Below the pieces are notes generated by a model. It did no database searches, was not told the origin of the DNA, and was given only the letters and a program-made list of their open reading frames with translations. A DNA stretch of 64,000 bases from assembly GCA_021904315.1 (NCBI GenBank), contig CM038910.1, positions 13,020,001-13,084,000 on the forward strand. The letters are read 5' to 3'. This DNA comes from Sphagnum magellanicum. Its lineage: Eukaryota > Streptophyta > Sphagnopsida > Sphagnales > Sphagnaceae. Of the stretch, positions 24,336 to 35,874 are shown piece by piece. Numbering within the stretch: position 1 is the first letter of the stretch; every line of letters begins with the position of its first letter. Made by a program: the position numbers and the translations under genes.

Positions 24336-26393
24336 AAAACCTAAAATCACACATGTTTGCATGCAAACATTAGGCTAATGGTTCAAATGATGACCATTGA
24401 AATAGTTCAATCAAAACTTGTGTTAAGTCTCATCACATCTATATTACACGTCAAACCAATTTTTTTAAATAAATTTTTACATGGCAATAGAATTTAGAAC
24501 CATGCTTTTAAAAAAAAAACCAACCAAATTTTTGTTCTAGCTCCCAATAATCAAAACTCCCTACCGAGTCTAGAACACAAACACAATATTATCAATGATA
24601 TCAACTTTTTCATTGATTGAGGAAGTCATCAAGGGACTCCCCTTTTGTTCCAAAATCTACCTTTGCATCATCTAGCCAATTTTTCAAGATCATGGTTAAA
24701 TTGTATAAGTTTCTAACTTCCAACCTATAGTTAAACTTCCATAGGTACAATAATAGTAAAAGGAGCCACATCAAGTGTAACCAATGTTTGGTTTTTCATG
24801 TTTTAGTGTAAAAAATTGTTGCAAGCTTTTTTTTAAAAATTAGATGATTTTTTAGAATATATAATATGGAAACATGTGATAATTTGGATTGAACCTAATG
24901 AATATAAACTACATAAAACATGCATATAACACAATAACCTATGCTTTCACTATTTTTTATTTAGAAAAAACTTGAAATACTTTCAAAATGACAATATCAT
25001 GTACAATAATTATCCACACCTTTACACAATAATATGATATTTCATGACTAAATAAATGAATATTTTTAGCCATTATAAAAATCATGGATTTCCTATCCAT
25101 CACCTTATGTAATCAATTGTAATTTGTCACATCATCTTGGTGAACACTCCCACTACATTTTAAAGCATTCAAAATCAACTTGTTGTAATAAAGTCACATG
25201 GCAAGGTTGATTCTTATTGTTTTGTTTGCACCCCAACTTGTTAGCATTGTAATTATGTTGGAGATGTGTATTGTTTCAATTTGTCAACTTGGGATACCAA
25301 AATTTTGATGTGCAACAAATGATACATTTGAAAACTTGTTTTCATTTATCTTCCACAAAGTAAAAGCCAATTCACATTCTTTGGGTTCCCCACATGAAGG
25401 TGTTGAAATTGCAAGTACATCTCATTTTTTATAAACATTTGTGGCAAAATATTTTCATTCAATGGACCACTACCCCAAGAATTAAGCCTTCTAGATTCAA
25501 GACTATATATTCAAAAAAACTAGCATCATTAGGATTGAAGAAATGAAGAAGTGGCACGAGTGTCAAGTGTTGTCATACTTGCCACCACGTCAAAGACCTT
25601 TGAACTTGAACCTTACAAAGTCATCACCATGTCAAGGCTTTTGAAGTGTGGGTTTAACATTAACTTTAGCATGTTATGAGCCCTCAAGGCATTATACATA
25701 ACTTTGCAAATGATAGAAGGGAGGCAACAAAACCACACCTTCTCCCATCACATATATGTGCATAGCTTGCAACTCATAATCAAAAACCCCTTTTTGTCAA
25801 CACATGAAATTAACTTTAAATTGAACATTGTGCATGAACACACTTATAAAAAATGCAACATTTAAGGCATTAGAAAGTAACATGTAGCCTTTGATTTGAT
25901 TGATGATACGTTGTTTCACCATAGAATGCACAGCTGCAATAATGGCTTTGCAAATTGCCTGCATATGCTTACATTTGGTACATTTCCTTATAAATCTTGG
26001 CTTTTTTGCATTCCATAAAAAAAAGGCTTTAATTTGGCATTTCAATATTATAGAGCATACTAAAACATGATTACCTCATAGTGACAATCTTTTGAAATTA
26101 ATTTGTCCTTGGAAGGATTTATATTTTTACATAGGTATATATGTACACATATGTAGACTCAATAAGTTTAACCTATATTTAACTTTTGACAAGGTTATTG
26201 ATTTTCCATAAATCATACTTAAAACACAAATAACTATTGCACTTGAATTTCAAAATTCAATAGCCTTTTAGTGTTCAATCCTTTACAAGTCACTTGGGGA
26301 CTTACATCCAAACTTGTTATGTAAAACATGTTATTATTTTCCAACATATTGGATTACATCATCACAAAAATACCATACATGATTCATGATGAA
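24336..26393. other. AT-rich intergenic DNA
   Basis: Only short frames; 25797-26045 (minus) is Lys/Ile-rich with no recognised domain. It lies downstream of the CaaX-protein gene (minus strand) and would include its 3' UTR. Confidence 0.45.
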
Positions 26394-26807
26394 TCACATT
26401 ACTTTACATTGCTTAGTTTTTTTCACCTTCAAAGATTTAGTTGGGGTTGAAGTGATATCAGGCGTTGGAGCTTCTTCCTCAATTGTTTCCTCTCTTCCTC
26501 CACCATTTGAACCTGGCAATCGCGTTTTCTTTTCAAGGGTAATCTTGCCTGCTTCTCTTTGAATGGTGACTTTACTAATAGATAGGCATTCATCTGAATC
26601 CACTCTATTGGCACCAATCCCTTGAGGGTTGGTAGCACCCCCTTCTTTTATTTCCACCAAAAATTCTTGATATGTCCCATGGGGACCAAGGTTAACAATG
26701 TGATTTTCTTGTGGTTTCAAAATTGCCATTGTAAAGTAAGCTGCCATGTTCTTCTTTGACAACTCTATAGTTGTTGTGGTGTTGTTGTAAAACTCAGTTG
26801 TTACCAT
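26394..26807 (-). CDS. Small beta-domain protein with polybasic CaaX C-terminus (137 aa)
   Basis: Single-exon ORF, ATG at 26807 in the context AACATGG, stop TGA at 26394. Residues 1-90 look like alternating beta strands (TIELSKKNMAAYFTMAILKP, then GTYQEFLVEI, then LSISKVTIQREAGKITLE). Residues 95-125 are acidic/Pro/Thr-rich linker (EETIEEEAPTPD). The last residues are KSLKVKKTKQCKVM: a Lys cluster followed by CKVM, which fits a CaaX prenylation box with terminal Met (farnesyl-type), so membrane anchoring is inferred. From memory it recalls a small plant family annotated as DUF7748; this is unverified. It stands alone in repeat DNA and has no frame damage. Confidence 0.6.
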   Translation of the reverse strand: MVTTEFYNNTTTTIELSKKNMAAYFTMAILKPQENHIVNLGPHGTYQEFLVEIKEGGATNPQGIGANRVDSDECLSISKVTIQREAGKITLEKKTRLPGSNGGGREETIEEEAPTPDITSTPTKSLKVKKTKQCKVM

Positions 26808-28046
26808 GTTGATATTGTTCTTGATCTATACACCCAAGCCAAACAATAAAAAGAATAAACATCACAAGTAATTTCCAAGTCAAATTTTTAGTCCATTTGA
26901 TCAATATTCAATGTAATCATAATTTATGTTAACCCTAATTAGTAAAAAACAAAGAATGTGCAATCTTCTAACTATGAGTTGAATTTTAATGATATTCTAA
27001 AAAAATGGTACATGGAGTTGACCAATTTCTAATACAATTATATTGTTCATATCCCAAATCATTCACCTAACTAAATTCATGTTAATACAATGTAAGTCAT
27101 ATCCAAGCATTTTTTTTTAAAAAACTTTTTAAACCAAGATAATCAATTAAACATTCTATAGGCCATTTTCATTCAAGTAAATATGTCAATACATTTTTGG
27201 AATTTTTTTAATAATGTTTTCGCCCAAAGATAATAAATCTTATCTCTAAAATGGATTTCATTTTAATTTACAAATATAGTTTTTTTGACAAGCATTTCAA
27301 GGTGAAAGAAATAGAGATTATATTTGACCAATATATATTGGTTGAAGGATATAGAAATTTTATGATTTGTGGACCATTATTTTGTTTGTTGCATTGATCA
27401 CCAACAATTTCTAGTTTACAACTTTGAATTAAGACTAAGGTTGAAGTAAAAGGAGGTTGGAAGGTGATTGTATGAATAAACACAAGTTGCGAAGCTCAAT
27501 ATATTCAAATTGTTGAGATATTTACATTGAGTTGAAATATTCCAACCATATGGTCCTCATTTCAACTATCCAAGCTTTTTACACTTGTTCATTAGATGGA
27601 ACCAACAAGGGATCAAATCAAGGTCAAGTGTTGAACATGTAGGAAATTCAAACTCAAGGCTTTTAACTTATGTAGATTGTAGATTACTACCTTGGAGACA
27701 TGAAGGAAAGACATACGGTTGTGTTGATGGGTCTCCAATTATCCATTCAAGGTAATTTGGTGGGCATATGAAGCTTCATGTCCACAATATTAAAGTTCAT
27801 TAGGAAACATGAAACAACCACTACTAGATGTACACACCTTCCTTATGTATTTGGTTCATTCTACCTGACCACATGTATGTAAAACATTATGCAATTTTTC
27901 TCCAAAGCAACTTGTTTCCAAACAATCTCAAATAGAAAATTTCCCCAAATTTTTTGTGAAAATGATTATCAAGACTCAATTTGAATCAAATTTCAAAAAG
28001 AAGAAATTGTTAGGGCTCTTCAAAGCTAGCTCACAATTTGTTTACA
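26808..28046. other. AT-rich DNA upstream of the CaaX-protein gene
   Basis: The first few hundred bases should hold its 5' UTR and promoter (minus-strand sense), but no TATA box could be placed with confidence. Nothing else recognised. Confidence 0.4.
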
Positions 28047-28132
28047 TTAAGTCCCCTGGCACAACACAAGAACATAACCATAACCCACTTTAAGTCCCCT
28101 GGCACAACACACGAACATAACCATGACCCACC
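28047..28132 (+). repeat. 43-bp tandem duplication
   Basis: Two nearly identical 43-bp units beginning TTAAGTCCCCTGGCACAACA at 28047 and 28090. Only a few substitutions, so the duplication is recent. Confidence 0.9.
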
Positions 28133-28186
28133 ACATTGCGAGACACACAACAATCTTAGTTAGCCTGGACATCACACCTTGTGGCT

Positions 28187-28209
28187 AAGAAGAAGAAGAA
28201 GAAGAAGAA
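28187..28209 (+). repeat. AAG microsatellite
   Basis: Seven AAG/GAA units. Confidence 0.9.
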
Positions 28210-28835
28210 AACAAAATTTGAATCAAACTCAGCATATGTAAGCTGCAATATACATATATATGCTACAACAAGGTTAAGAGGAGAGGAGACATAGGCTTTC
28301 TCAAGTAACAATAGAGGCATTCAAGCTCTTGTATGTTATAATGGAAAGCTGGATCTGGAGGGAAGGGGAGAAATGATTATACCAGGAGGCGGAATTCTTC
28401 CTTGATCTCAATGGTCTTCTGGAATGTCCAAGCTTGAAGGTAGAGAAGCTACTACACGATGATCATCCGTAGGTCGATTGCAAGAGCTGCATATCACGCC
28501 AGAATAATTATAGATAGTGTGACCACAGTTACCCAATTGTTGAGCTTGCAAAAATAGATCTGCATAGGTCTACTGCTGCCTGCTGTGGGTGCTGGTAGAA
28601 ATGACGCCTGACTATTAGTATGCTTGAAGTCTTACAAATGCTTGCAGACCCAACATTATATGTGCATATAGTTGCTATCGCAGGCAGAGTACAAAAATAT
28701 TGTTTGCCCTTGGCTTGATCTATCTTTTTCCCCCAAAAAGATGAATGATGCCCAGAGACACTTTGGACCCGTGTTATGCACGTTTTGGAACCTGCATAAC
28801 ACGACCCAAAATGTGTATGGACAGCGTCAAGATAT
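28210..28835. other. Intergenic, no gene recognised
   Basis: More GC-rich than its surroundings, but frames on both strands lack any domain. The 28529-28873 minus frame starts inside the tandem repeat that follows and is considered spurious. Confidence 0.4.
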
Positions 28836-28850
28836 GTCTGGGCAGCACTA

Positions 28851-28950
28851 TCTCTGGGCAGCACTAGACACATCTTGGACGGGCAAAAGGCAAGTCAAGA
28901 TCTCTGGGCAGCACTCAACACATCTTGGATGAGCAAAAGGCAAGTCAAGG
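28851..28950 (+). repeat. 50-bp tandem duplication
   Basis: Two units of exactly 50 bp beginning TCTCTGGGCAGCACT at 28851 and 28901, with a partial third start (GTCTGGGCAGCACTA) at about 28836. Confidence 0.9.
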
Positions 28951-29097
28951 AAAAAAGAAGAGGTAGGCAATACTCTTGTACTGCCTGCAGTGACAATTAT
29001 GTGCACATATAATGTACGGCTCACTGACTACCACTAATCAATTGACCACACATAACTTGTAACCTCAATATTGATTGAACATGGAAGCAACTTTCAA

Positions 29098-29345
29098 ACA
29101 CGTTTGTGCTTTGAAAAAATCTCACACCCACTGGCAACTTCCAGATTCATTCGTGCTTTGAAAAAATAAAATCTCACACCCACTAGCAACTTCCAGATCG
29201 ATTTGTGCTTTGAAAAAAAAATCTCACCTGTACTAGCAACTTCCAGATCCATTCGTGCTTTGAAAAAATAAATCTCAAGCCCACTAGCAACTTCAAGATC
29301 CATTCATGCTTTGAAAAAAATAATCTCACACCTACTAGCAACTTT
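29098..29345 (+). repeat. Minisatellite, about five units of 48-54 bp
   Basis: Units share TTCGTGCTTTGAAAAAAT, AATCTCACACCCACTAGCAA and CTTCCAGATC. The length varies mainly in the A run, which shifts phase, so coding is unlikely despite an open minus frame. Confidence 0.85.
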
Positions 29346-29599
29346 CATATCTAGATTCCATTTGTGATTTAAATTTTAAAAATATATACAGCCCCAAAAT
29401 TGGGAGTATGGTTCTGTGCATTCATTGGGGGAGATTGTAGTCGGTTGGCATAACCGAGTGGCAGTATTTACCGATTCTAGTATAAATCAAAATGGGTTTC
29501 CCACAATCAACGGAAAAAGAAAGATGCGTGTTGACATTGCTTTCAATGACGTTGATTGCCACTAGGTCCTTGTATGGGGGGTTCCTTGTTTGGGTAATC

Positions 29600-29625
29600 C
29601 CGCCGCCCCCCCCCCCCCCCGCCCC
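29600..29625 (+). repeat. Poly-C tract
   Basis: A run of 15 C within a C/G-only stretch of about 26 bases; G-rich on the minus strand. Assembly length may be unreliable here. Confidence 0.85.
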
Positions 29626-30451
29626 ATCATCAGGCATAACGAATCTCCACCACTTTTTATTTGTTTCTGTTTTTTGTGATACCCAGTGGGTACCCATCAG
29701 GTAAGAACCCTGTGAAAAATGAGTGTTTTCGTGACTTTGTGGAGAAATTATTACACTTCATAATGTGACCACAACTTAGTTCATGGGTGTGCTCACAATT
29801 TTTTTAAATTTATTTAAAGGAGTCATATTGATTGGCCCATCAGCAATTTTTTTGGAACATTGGGCATGCCCTCAATAGAAGCACCTCTTTGGACCCCCAG
29901 TTGCAAAATTGAAACAAATTTGCACCCCTGGATTTCATCTTTTTAGTTTATATACAGGGGAGTTGAACTTTGGCAAACTATATGGAATAAAACCCAGGTG
30001 CTATTGGGAACGTCTTCGGGGAACGACTGTGGGAACACATTGGGAACTTGATGGGAACAAGAGAAATAAAACAAAAAAATCCCTGTTCCCTCTCCCCCCC
30101 CCCCAAAAGAAAAAAACTGGATCGTTCATGAGTGCATGTTGAGCCTTCCCATTGGCTGCATGAAATTTCTATTTCCAAAACTGTTGGTCACCATTTTTGG
30201 CCTGGACTAATGGCATATGCAGAAATTTGGGGACATAGTCATTTTTTCATGACGCTGATGATTTTGTTTTGCTTTAGCTTTAGGTGGGGAGACAGTCCCT
30301 AATTAATTACCAGCTCTGCACAGGGCTAAGCACTGTTGGCCAACAAATGTGCCGAACAGAACTTGGGGGAGGGTGGTGTTTAGAATCTTCCCTTTCGGTG
30401 GAACCCTTGATTTTCAAAAAGATATTCCAGCAGAATTAAAGTACTTTCCCC
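29626..30451. other. Intergenic, no gene recognised
   Basis: Contains a short C run near 30094-30105 and GGGAACA phrases at 30007-30058. No supported gene. Confidence 0.4.
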
Positions 30452-30555
30452 GCAGAAAAAACCGACAGTATTGGTGGCGTGAAAAAACACACCTTGCTTT
30501 TTGGCAGAAAAACCGACAATATGGGTGGCTGCAAAACACACACCTTGTTTTTTGG
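30452..30555 (+). repeat. 52-bp tandem duplication
   Basis: GCAGAAAAAACCGACAGTAT at 30452 and GCAGAAAAACCGACAATATG at 30504, each continuing to ACACACCTTG and TTTTTGG. Confidence 0.8.
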
Positions 30556-31289
30556 TTACCGTCCATTTTGCAATTGGTGAACGTGTTGAATTATACCAAT
30601 TGTGTTGGCAATTTATTGTGTGGTAGGCCAGTAGGCCAAATGTGGAGTGGAGGGGGATTGTTGTTGGTAGTGTGCTTTCATAGAGTGCACCCCCTACAAT
30701 AGGTCATAGTGGATGGCACTCATAAACTTCAAAATAAATATTATACATAATTTTTACCATAATACTTGTAGAGATTGCATAGACAAGTATTATACAATAA
30801 TGGATGAATAACGTTCGTCCATTTGGATGTCATTCAAATGTTCATCAATATCATCCATCCATGGATGAATTAATCCATTTATCCTGGATGAAATACATTC
30901 AACCAAAAGAGTTTTAAGGGAAAGTGATTACAAACACATGCAATGTACATGGAAAATCAAAACAGAAAATCCAATGAACAAATAAAACAAACCATTGTTT
31001 TGTTTCCCAACAATTGCAATCCATTAGTTGATGTGTATAATCTTTGAAGTATTGTCAACAAACTACAATGTTCCAACTGAAGTCAACACAAGTAGGCAAC
31101 AATACATAAGTAGGCATTATGTAAGCATAATCTTTATTTTTAGGTAGGATTACATAAAAAATAATCAAGAACCAAAAATCCATGAACACTTAGCTAACTA
31201 GCATCAGAAAATTCTAGACCATGAATTGGAACCTATATTCCCAAATATGCAATCATGTAGCACAAAAAGGTTCAAAAGGATCAAACTTC
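30556..31289. other. Intergenic with TTCATCCA/TGGATGAA words
   Basis: Several facing copies of TGGATGAA and TTCATCC between 30802 and 30900 make small foldbacks. No gene recognised. Confidence 0.4.
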
Positions 31290-31940
31290 AAAATGTCTTC
31301 TACATCATTACGACTCAATGATGGTTGGTGCATCCAAGCATCTCTACCAAATTCAAATGCAAATTATAGATGTAATACATGTGCTTGAAGGATAGGAAAT
31401 AACTATATCCAAAAGTTACTACATTGGAAACAAGTTCTAGACAAATAAAATTTGGGTAGACACCAATTGTGACAAAGTAGGTGCATGGCAAGTTGTTGAC
31501 ATTTGATTCATGAACCAATAGTTCATAGATGTAAATATATCCTTGAGATGTGAAAATGATATTGACAACCTTGGCATCCAAGGTGGTAGCATCTTTTATC
31601 CTAAACATGTTTGTTGGCAAACATTGTTTCACACAAAGTTTGCATCCATTTTGAACACTAGGGGTAACTCCTTAAAGAATTTGCAATTCATTGAACTTAG
31701 TTATTAATATCACAAGAGGTGTGGCCTAAACAAGAACAAACCTTATTTGACCCAATGCATCAGCTTCACTTTGAGTACTATTTGTGGTTGGGTTAACAAA
31801 CCAAACATTGTGAAGAGGGGGTTTGTTGTGCTGTAATTTTGGCACAATTCCACTAGCACAACCGACCATATTACCGAAACAAAACCAAATCAACTTTTCA
31901 AGGCCTTGGGGATGGGGTCAATTGTACAATTGTACAATTG
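31290..31940 (-). pseudogene. Possible C-terminal (SWIM-like) part of a MULE-type transposase, decayed
   Basis: Minus frame 31632-31315 reads IIFTSQGYIYIYELLVHESN, then NLPCTYFVTIGVYPNFICLE and LVSNVVTFGYSYF. The pattern of a short strand, a Cys about 20 residues on and a following helix recalls the SWIM finger that ends MULE transposases, but most zinc ligands are lost. Placed downstream, in minus-strand sense, of the transposase-like region at 32930-34560, with a CACTA-type element between them. Family assignment is by resemblance only. Confidence 0.35.
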
Positions 31941-31946
31941 TCCAAG

Positions 31947-32100
31947 CACTATTACAAAATGTGGGTGTAGTTCATTAATCCCCATTCACTAGACCGGTGA
32001 ATTCATTGTTTTCCCACTAGGTCCCATTCACTACAACCATTACATTCACTCAAAATCTAGTGAAATCACTTGGCATATAGGGACACCTTTTGCTATAGTG
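31947..32100 (+). repeat. Left terminal inverted repeat of the CACTA-type element
   Basis: 154 bp pairing with 32731-32885. Landmarks: TTCATTAATCCCCATTC, TTTTCCCACTAGGTCCCATT, TCAAAATCTAGTGAAATCAC, GGGACACCTTTT. Confidence 0.8.
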
Positions 32101-32730
32101 AAAGAAATAAGTATCTATAGTCAGTCCCCCTCATTTTATGAATGTTGAACATTGAGTAACACCATTTGCATAAGCAGCAACACAACAAGTGATTTTTGTT
32201 GTTTTGGTTGCATTTGAAGGTTCATAGATCTGGTGGAACATAACTCTCCATCATAGGAACCCCATTGTCAAAAAAGTTGTAAATAACACATTTAGTTGCT
32301 TAAGACAAGTCAACAAATGGAATTTTTCTTCTAGTGCCCTAAACTGAATCACCATTCCAAGTGGAATTATGGGAACATGGTGAAATCTTGAGAGTATTGT
32401 GTAGGTGAGAATTTCTCCATGCAAATTATTCTAAATGGTGTCATTAACACTTGGTTTGGGAACTGAAAATATAATGCAAAATGGATCCAAACTTTGATGC
32501 ATGGATGGAAATGGGTAGTTTGTCATATATGTACATTGATTGTATTAACACCTTTATCAAATTTATGTGAATTCCTTTCCAACTTTCTTTTCACAAACAT
32601 TGAATGTGTCACACCTTCCATATCAATTATTCTTGAATACAATGGGGAATTAAAAATAACATTGCAAATTATTTTCACAAATTTATTTGAATTTAATGAA
32701 CAAAAAACTACATGCAAAAATAAATTTATT

Positions 32731-32885
32731 CGCTATAACAAAAAGGTGTCCCAATACACCAAGTGATTTCACTAGATTTTGAGTGAATTCATTAGTTGTA
32801 GTGAATGGGACCTAGTGGGAAAATAATGAATTCATTGGTTTAGAGAATGGGGATTAATGAACTGCACCCACATTTTGTAGTAGTG
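32731..32885 (-). repeat. Right terminal inverted repeat of the CACTA-type element
   Basis: 155 bp, inverted copy of 31947-32100, same landmarks in reverse. It retains CGCTATAAC where the left arm has the TpG form (GCTATAGTG), consistent with CpG decay. Confidence 0.8.
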
Positions 32886-32929
32886 ATTTTAATGGGTCTT
32901 GTATTTGTTTTATTGCCAAACAAAAACAT

Positions 32930-34560
32930 ATGATAAAATTGTTGTTGCAACACCTACTTCACCATGTCATCCATAGTGGTAGTGTACAAATATGTTCTCA
33001 CCTTGCGTCCATTTCCATAAAAAATCCATATGGATGAATGGACATCTGTAATGAGATTGGTTGTTGGCACCAAAGCTTCCTCTTCAAGGTCAAGTTCATG
33101 TATGGGCTATAAGCCAAATGTGTTGACTTTTTAACCCACCAACATAGTTGTTGAAATTTAGGAACATTGGTAGGAATTGTTGCCCCTAAGTCATTCCATC
33201 AAGCTTCAATCCTTGCACAATTCATTTCAAATTCTTTCCGAGTTGGGGAATGTGCCCATTGCTTGCAAAAATCAATGTGGTCTTCTTTAAAAGCAAGAAG
33301 TATCAAGTTTTTTGTGTTTATCCATAAGTTTTCCTCCCAATGGTAAAAGCACCTACGTTCCTTGCCTTCCAAAAAATATTTGGGTCACCACCATAAACTT
33401 TAGGAATTGCATTGTAATTTGTAGTCATAGAATTAACCATAAACCCATGAAAATTTGGCTTAGGCAAGCCATCCCACATCACTTGTTCACTCAAACATGT
33501 CTAAAACAAGCTTTGGGACTTGAGGTCTTCTACTTTCATCTCACATAAAGCAATGGTCATCAAACAACAACCAAAAGGATCATACACATATGCCCCCATT
33601 GTTGTCCAATCATGCATTTTCTTGATGTGATCAAACATCACCCAAGAAGTTTTCAAATCTCCTTTTGTCATTTTTATCACCAATTCCACCCCACTTATAG
33701 GACCTTGTGTGGACATTTTGAACAAGAAATAAGGTTCATCAAATGATTGTCCTAGAAAATGACTTCCTTGTATGTAGTTACATGCATTGTTGCATTTGAT
33801 ATGTAATATCAACCATTCTATTCTAGAGGTCCTTTGAGTGTAGAGACAATGTTTAACCTTGTTTTCATAGACAAAGGGGACACAATTTCCAACACCTCCA
33901 ACAAAGCGTCACCTTACAACATCTTGCCATCCAAGATAGGTTTTTTTTCACAAAACATTACAAGAACTCTTGTTGAGCAAGTTTATAAGAAATGGCCTTC
34001 AAGGAGGCAATAAGATTCTCCTCCAAATATGTTTTCATCATTTGGTTCATCATGTCCAAAGCCTCTCTATTATATCCCTTGACACTAAGATGGTTATGCA
34101 GACCAACATGCACAACACGGTGACTGTATCTTGAGGAAAGAAGGTGACCAATGATAGTAAATAGACATGCACCACATTTAGATTCAAAAAAATTCAAGTT
34201 TTTACAAAAGATACATGTGTATGTTTCATCTGGTACTATAAAATTATGCCATAATGGCTTGGTTGTGTGCCCCTTCCAATACCTTCTATTTTGAACGCCA
34301 TATTTTGACATTGTATGTACATGTTTCATTGGCACAAAAAAAAATTTCCAACATAAAACACCTTATGACATTTCACTCCAAAAGGGAGGTTACTCATATT
34401 AATGTTATTGTTCTTACACCAAGGATGACCATCAAATCTCAAATTCTTGTCATCAACACAACTAGAGGAAGGACCACCACCTTCCATTGCAAGAAGTTCA
34501 AAAACCATATTCCCATGGAATTTTATTGGGATGACTTGGATTTTATTTATTTCAAACTAC
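32930..34560 (-). pseudogene. Decayed DDE transposase-like ORF (MULE resemblance)
   Basis: Coherent protein-like stretches in changing minus frames, N- to C-terminal: 34508-34326, 34335-33958 (TYTCIFCKNLNFFESKCGAC; VHVGLHNHLSVKGYN), 33812-33501 (GVELVIKMTKGDLKTSWVMF, then DHIKKMHDWTTMGAYVYDPF and MTIALCEMKVED), then to about 32930 (VMWDGLPKPNFHGFM, FKEDHIDFCKQWAHSPTRKE). The Cys/His-rich N-part followed by a core with HDWTTMGAYVYD and a downstream helical region suits a MULE-like transposase. Several frameshifts and stops; not functional. I cannot name the three catalytic acids with confidence. Confidence 0.45.
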
Positions 34561-35874
34561 TTTATGTCCAATTTTGCAAGCTCTTTGGTAGAACTAAATT
34601 TTAACAAGGCAAACAAAAAAGGGGGTAAAGAAATTAACCCCATAGGGAGGGTTTGTGGTGACACAATCAAGGGTGGGTGTTGTGCAGGACCATAACAAGA
34701 ATAATCCATATCCGATGACTTTCTTCAACCTTCATGATTATATACAATGTTTTCAAGATGTAAGGAACTTGTATCTACAACTCTTTTTGGAAGGCTCCTT
34801 AGTGGCAAAGAAAAATGAACATGATTTGATTAACCAATGATCATGAATGAGGAATCTTGGTTTAACTTCAATAGGAAGTTGGACAAACCATTGTGGAAAC
34901 TTGAGTGAAGAATTGTAATGAAACTTGTTTCAGAGAAATTCTTTTCTACAAAGATTGTGCCTACATTTAAATTGAAATTAATGGCCACAACTGATTCCAA
35001 AATAGTATAAAGAGGTCCAATAAAAGGATAATGGCAAGATATATTTAATTAGCATATTGTACAAAAAGGAGAAAGAGTAAAGGAATTTCCATTGTGTATG
35101 AAAGATTAGAAACAAAGTCACACAAATTAAGCTTGCAAGAAAAACAATTGAAAACTAGGGAAACATACCCAAAAAGAACCCAAATACATTTTTAATCATT
35201 AAAAACTTGTAAGTTGGTTATTTTAGAAAGATGGTTGTGAAATAGTCACACAACCATTGAAGTGCATCAAATAATGTGCATAATCTCATCAATCAATGAC
35301 ATGTAATGGAAATCAACACATGCCCTACCTTTCTAATGTATGCCCATTGGCATGCAACCAAAAGAGAATCTCACTAGTGCCTAATAAAGAAGATCTTCAT
35401 TGAATTAAAAATCGTAGGGATAGTATTAGTTGAAGGTTAATGGTCACAAGGTAGAGCATCCACCCTGTTGTTGGAAGCAATGCAATTAAAAGACTATGCA
35501 ACTAGATCACATCATTGTTTGGGAGTTGGCTCAATTGCAAACCTTGTTAAATATGCCAACGCCTTTAAATTAAACCAACAATAAACCCTAAACCCCAAAA
35601 GCATGAAATAAACTATTTAGTGTACCCCAAAAGATTGTAAGGTCAAATCTAATACAATTATCAAATGTAATGGCACATTGAAAATGATGTGTGACATGAA
35701 AACAAATGTTCATTCACAATATTGTAAATGTTATGGAGCTTGAAACGAATGATCACTCAATAGGTTCAAATTCATCAACTTCAAAGCTACAGACTCTTGG
35801 AGTTCAGTTGTTTTTAAGCGCCTTTAAAAGTGCTTGTAATCCCATGATCCTTTGAGCAGGAAACCCTTAAATTT
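34561..35874. other. Intergenic between two transposon relics
   Basis: No domain recognised. It could contain the lost 5' half of the CACTA element at 35875, but the expected transposase (TNP2) core was not found. Confidence 0.4.

Larger units (their letters stand above)
31947..32885. mobile_element. Non-autonomous CACTA-type element (939 bp)
   Basis: Left end CACTATTACAAAATGTGGGT and right end (reverse-complement) CACTACTACAAAATGTGGGT start inverted repeats of about 155 bp (31947-32100 and 32731-32885), about 88% alike by eye. CACTACTACAAAA-like ends are the hallmark of the CACTA (En/Spm) superfamily. The interior has only short frames (such as 32494-32766), so it is non-autonomous. The expected 3-bp target duplication is not evident (AAG left, ATT right). 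A TACAATTG triplication (31919-31940) abuts the left end. Confidence 0.78.

Noticed and set aside
28529-28873. 114-residue minus-strand ORF
   Set aside because: Starts within a 50-bp tandem duplication and has no conserved domain; overlapping plus frame equally open.
29094-29303. Repetitive minus-strand ORF (MDLEVAS units)
   Set aside because: Translation of a minisatellite with units of varying length; phase is not conserved between units.
18433-29345. Tandem repeats as possible CRISPR arrays
   Set aside because: Units are contiguous without unique spacers, and this is eukaryotic nuclear DNA.
30349-30702. 117-residue plus-strand ORF
   Set aside because: Spans a 52-bp tandem duplication, has no domain, and its GC-richer composition is enough to explain openness.
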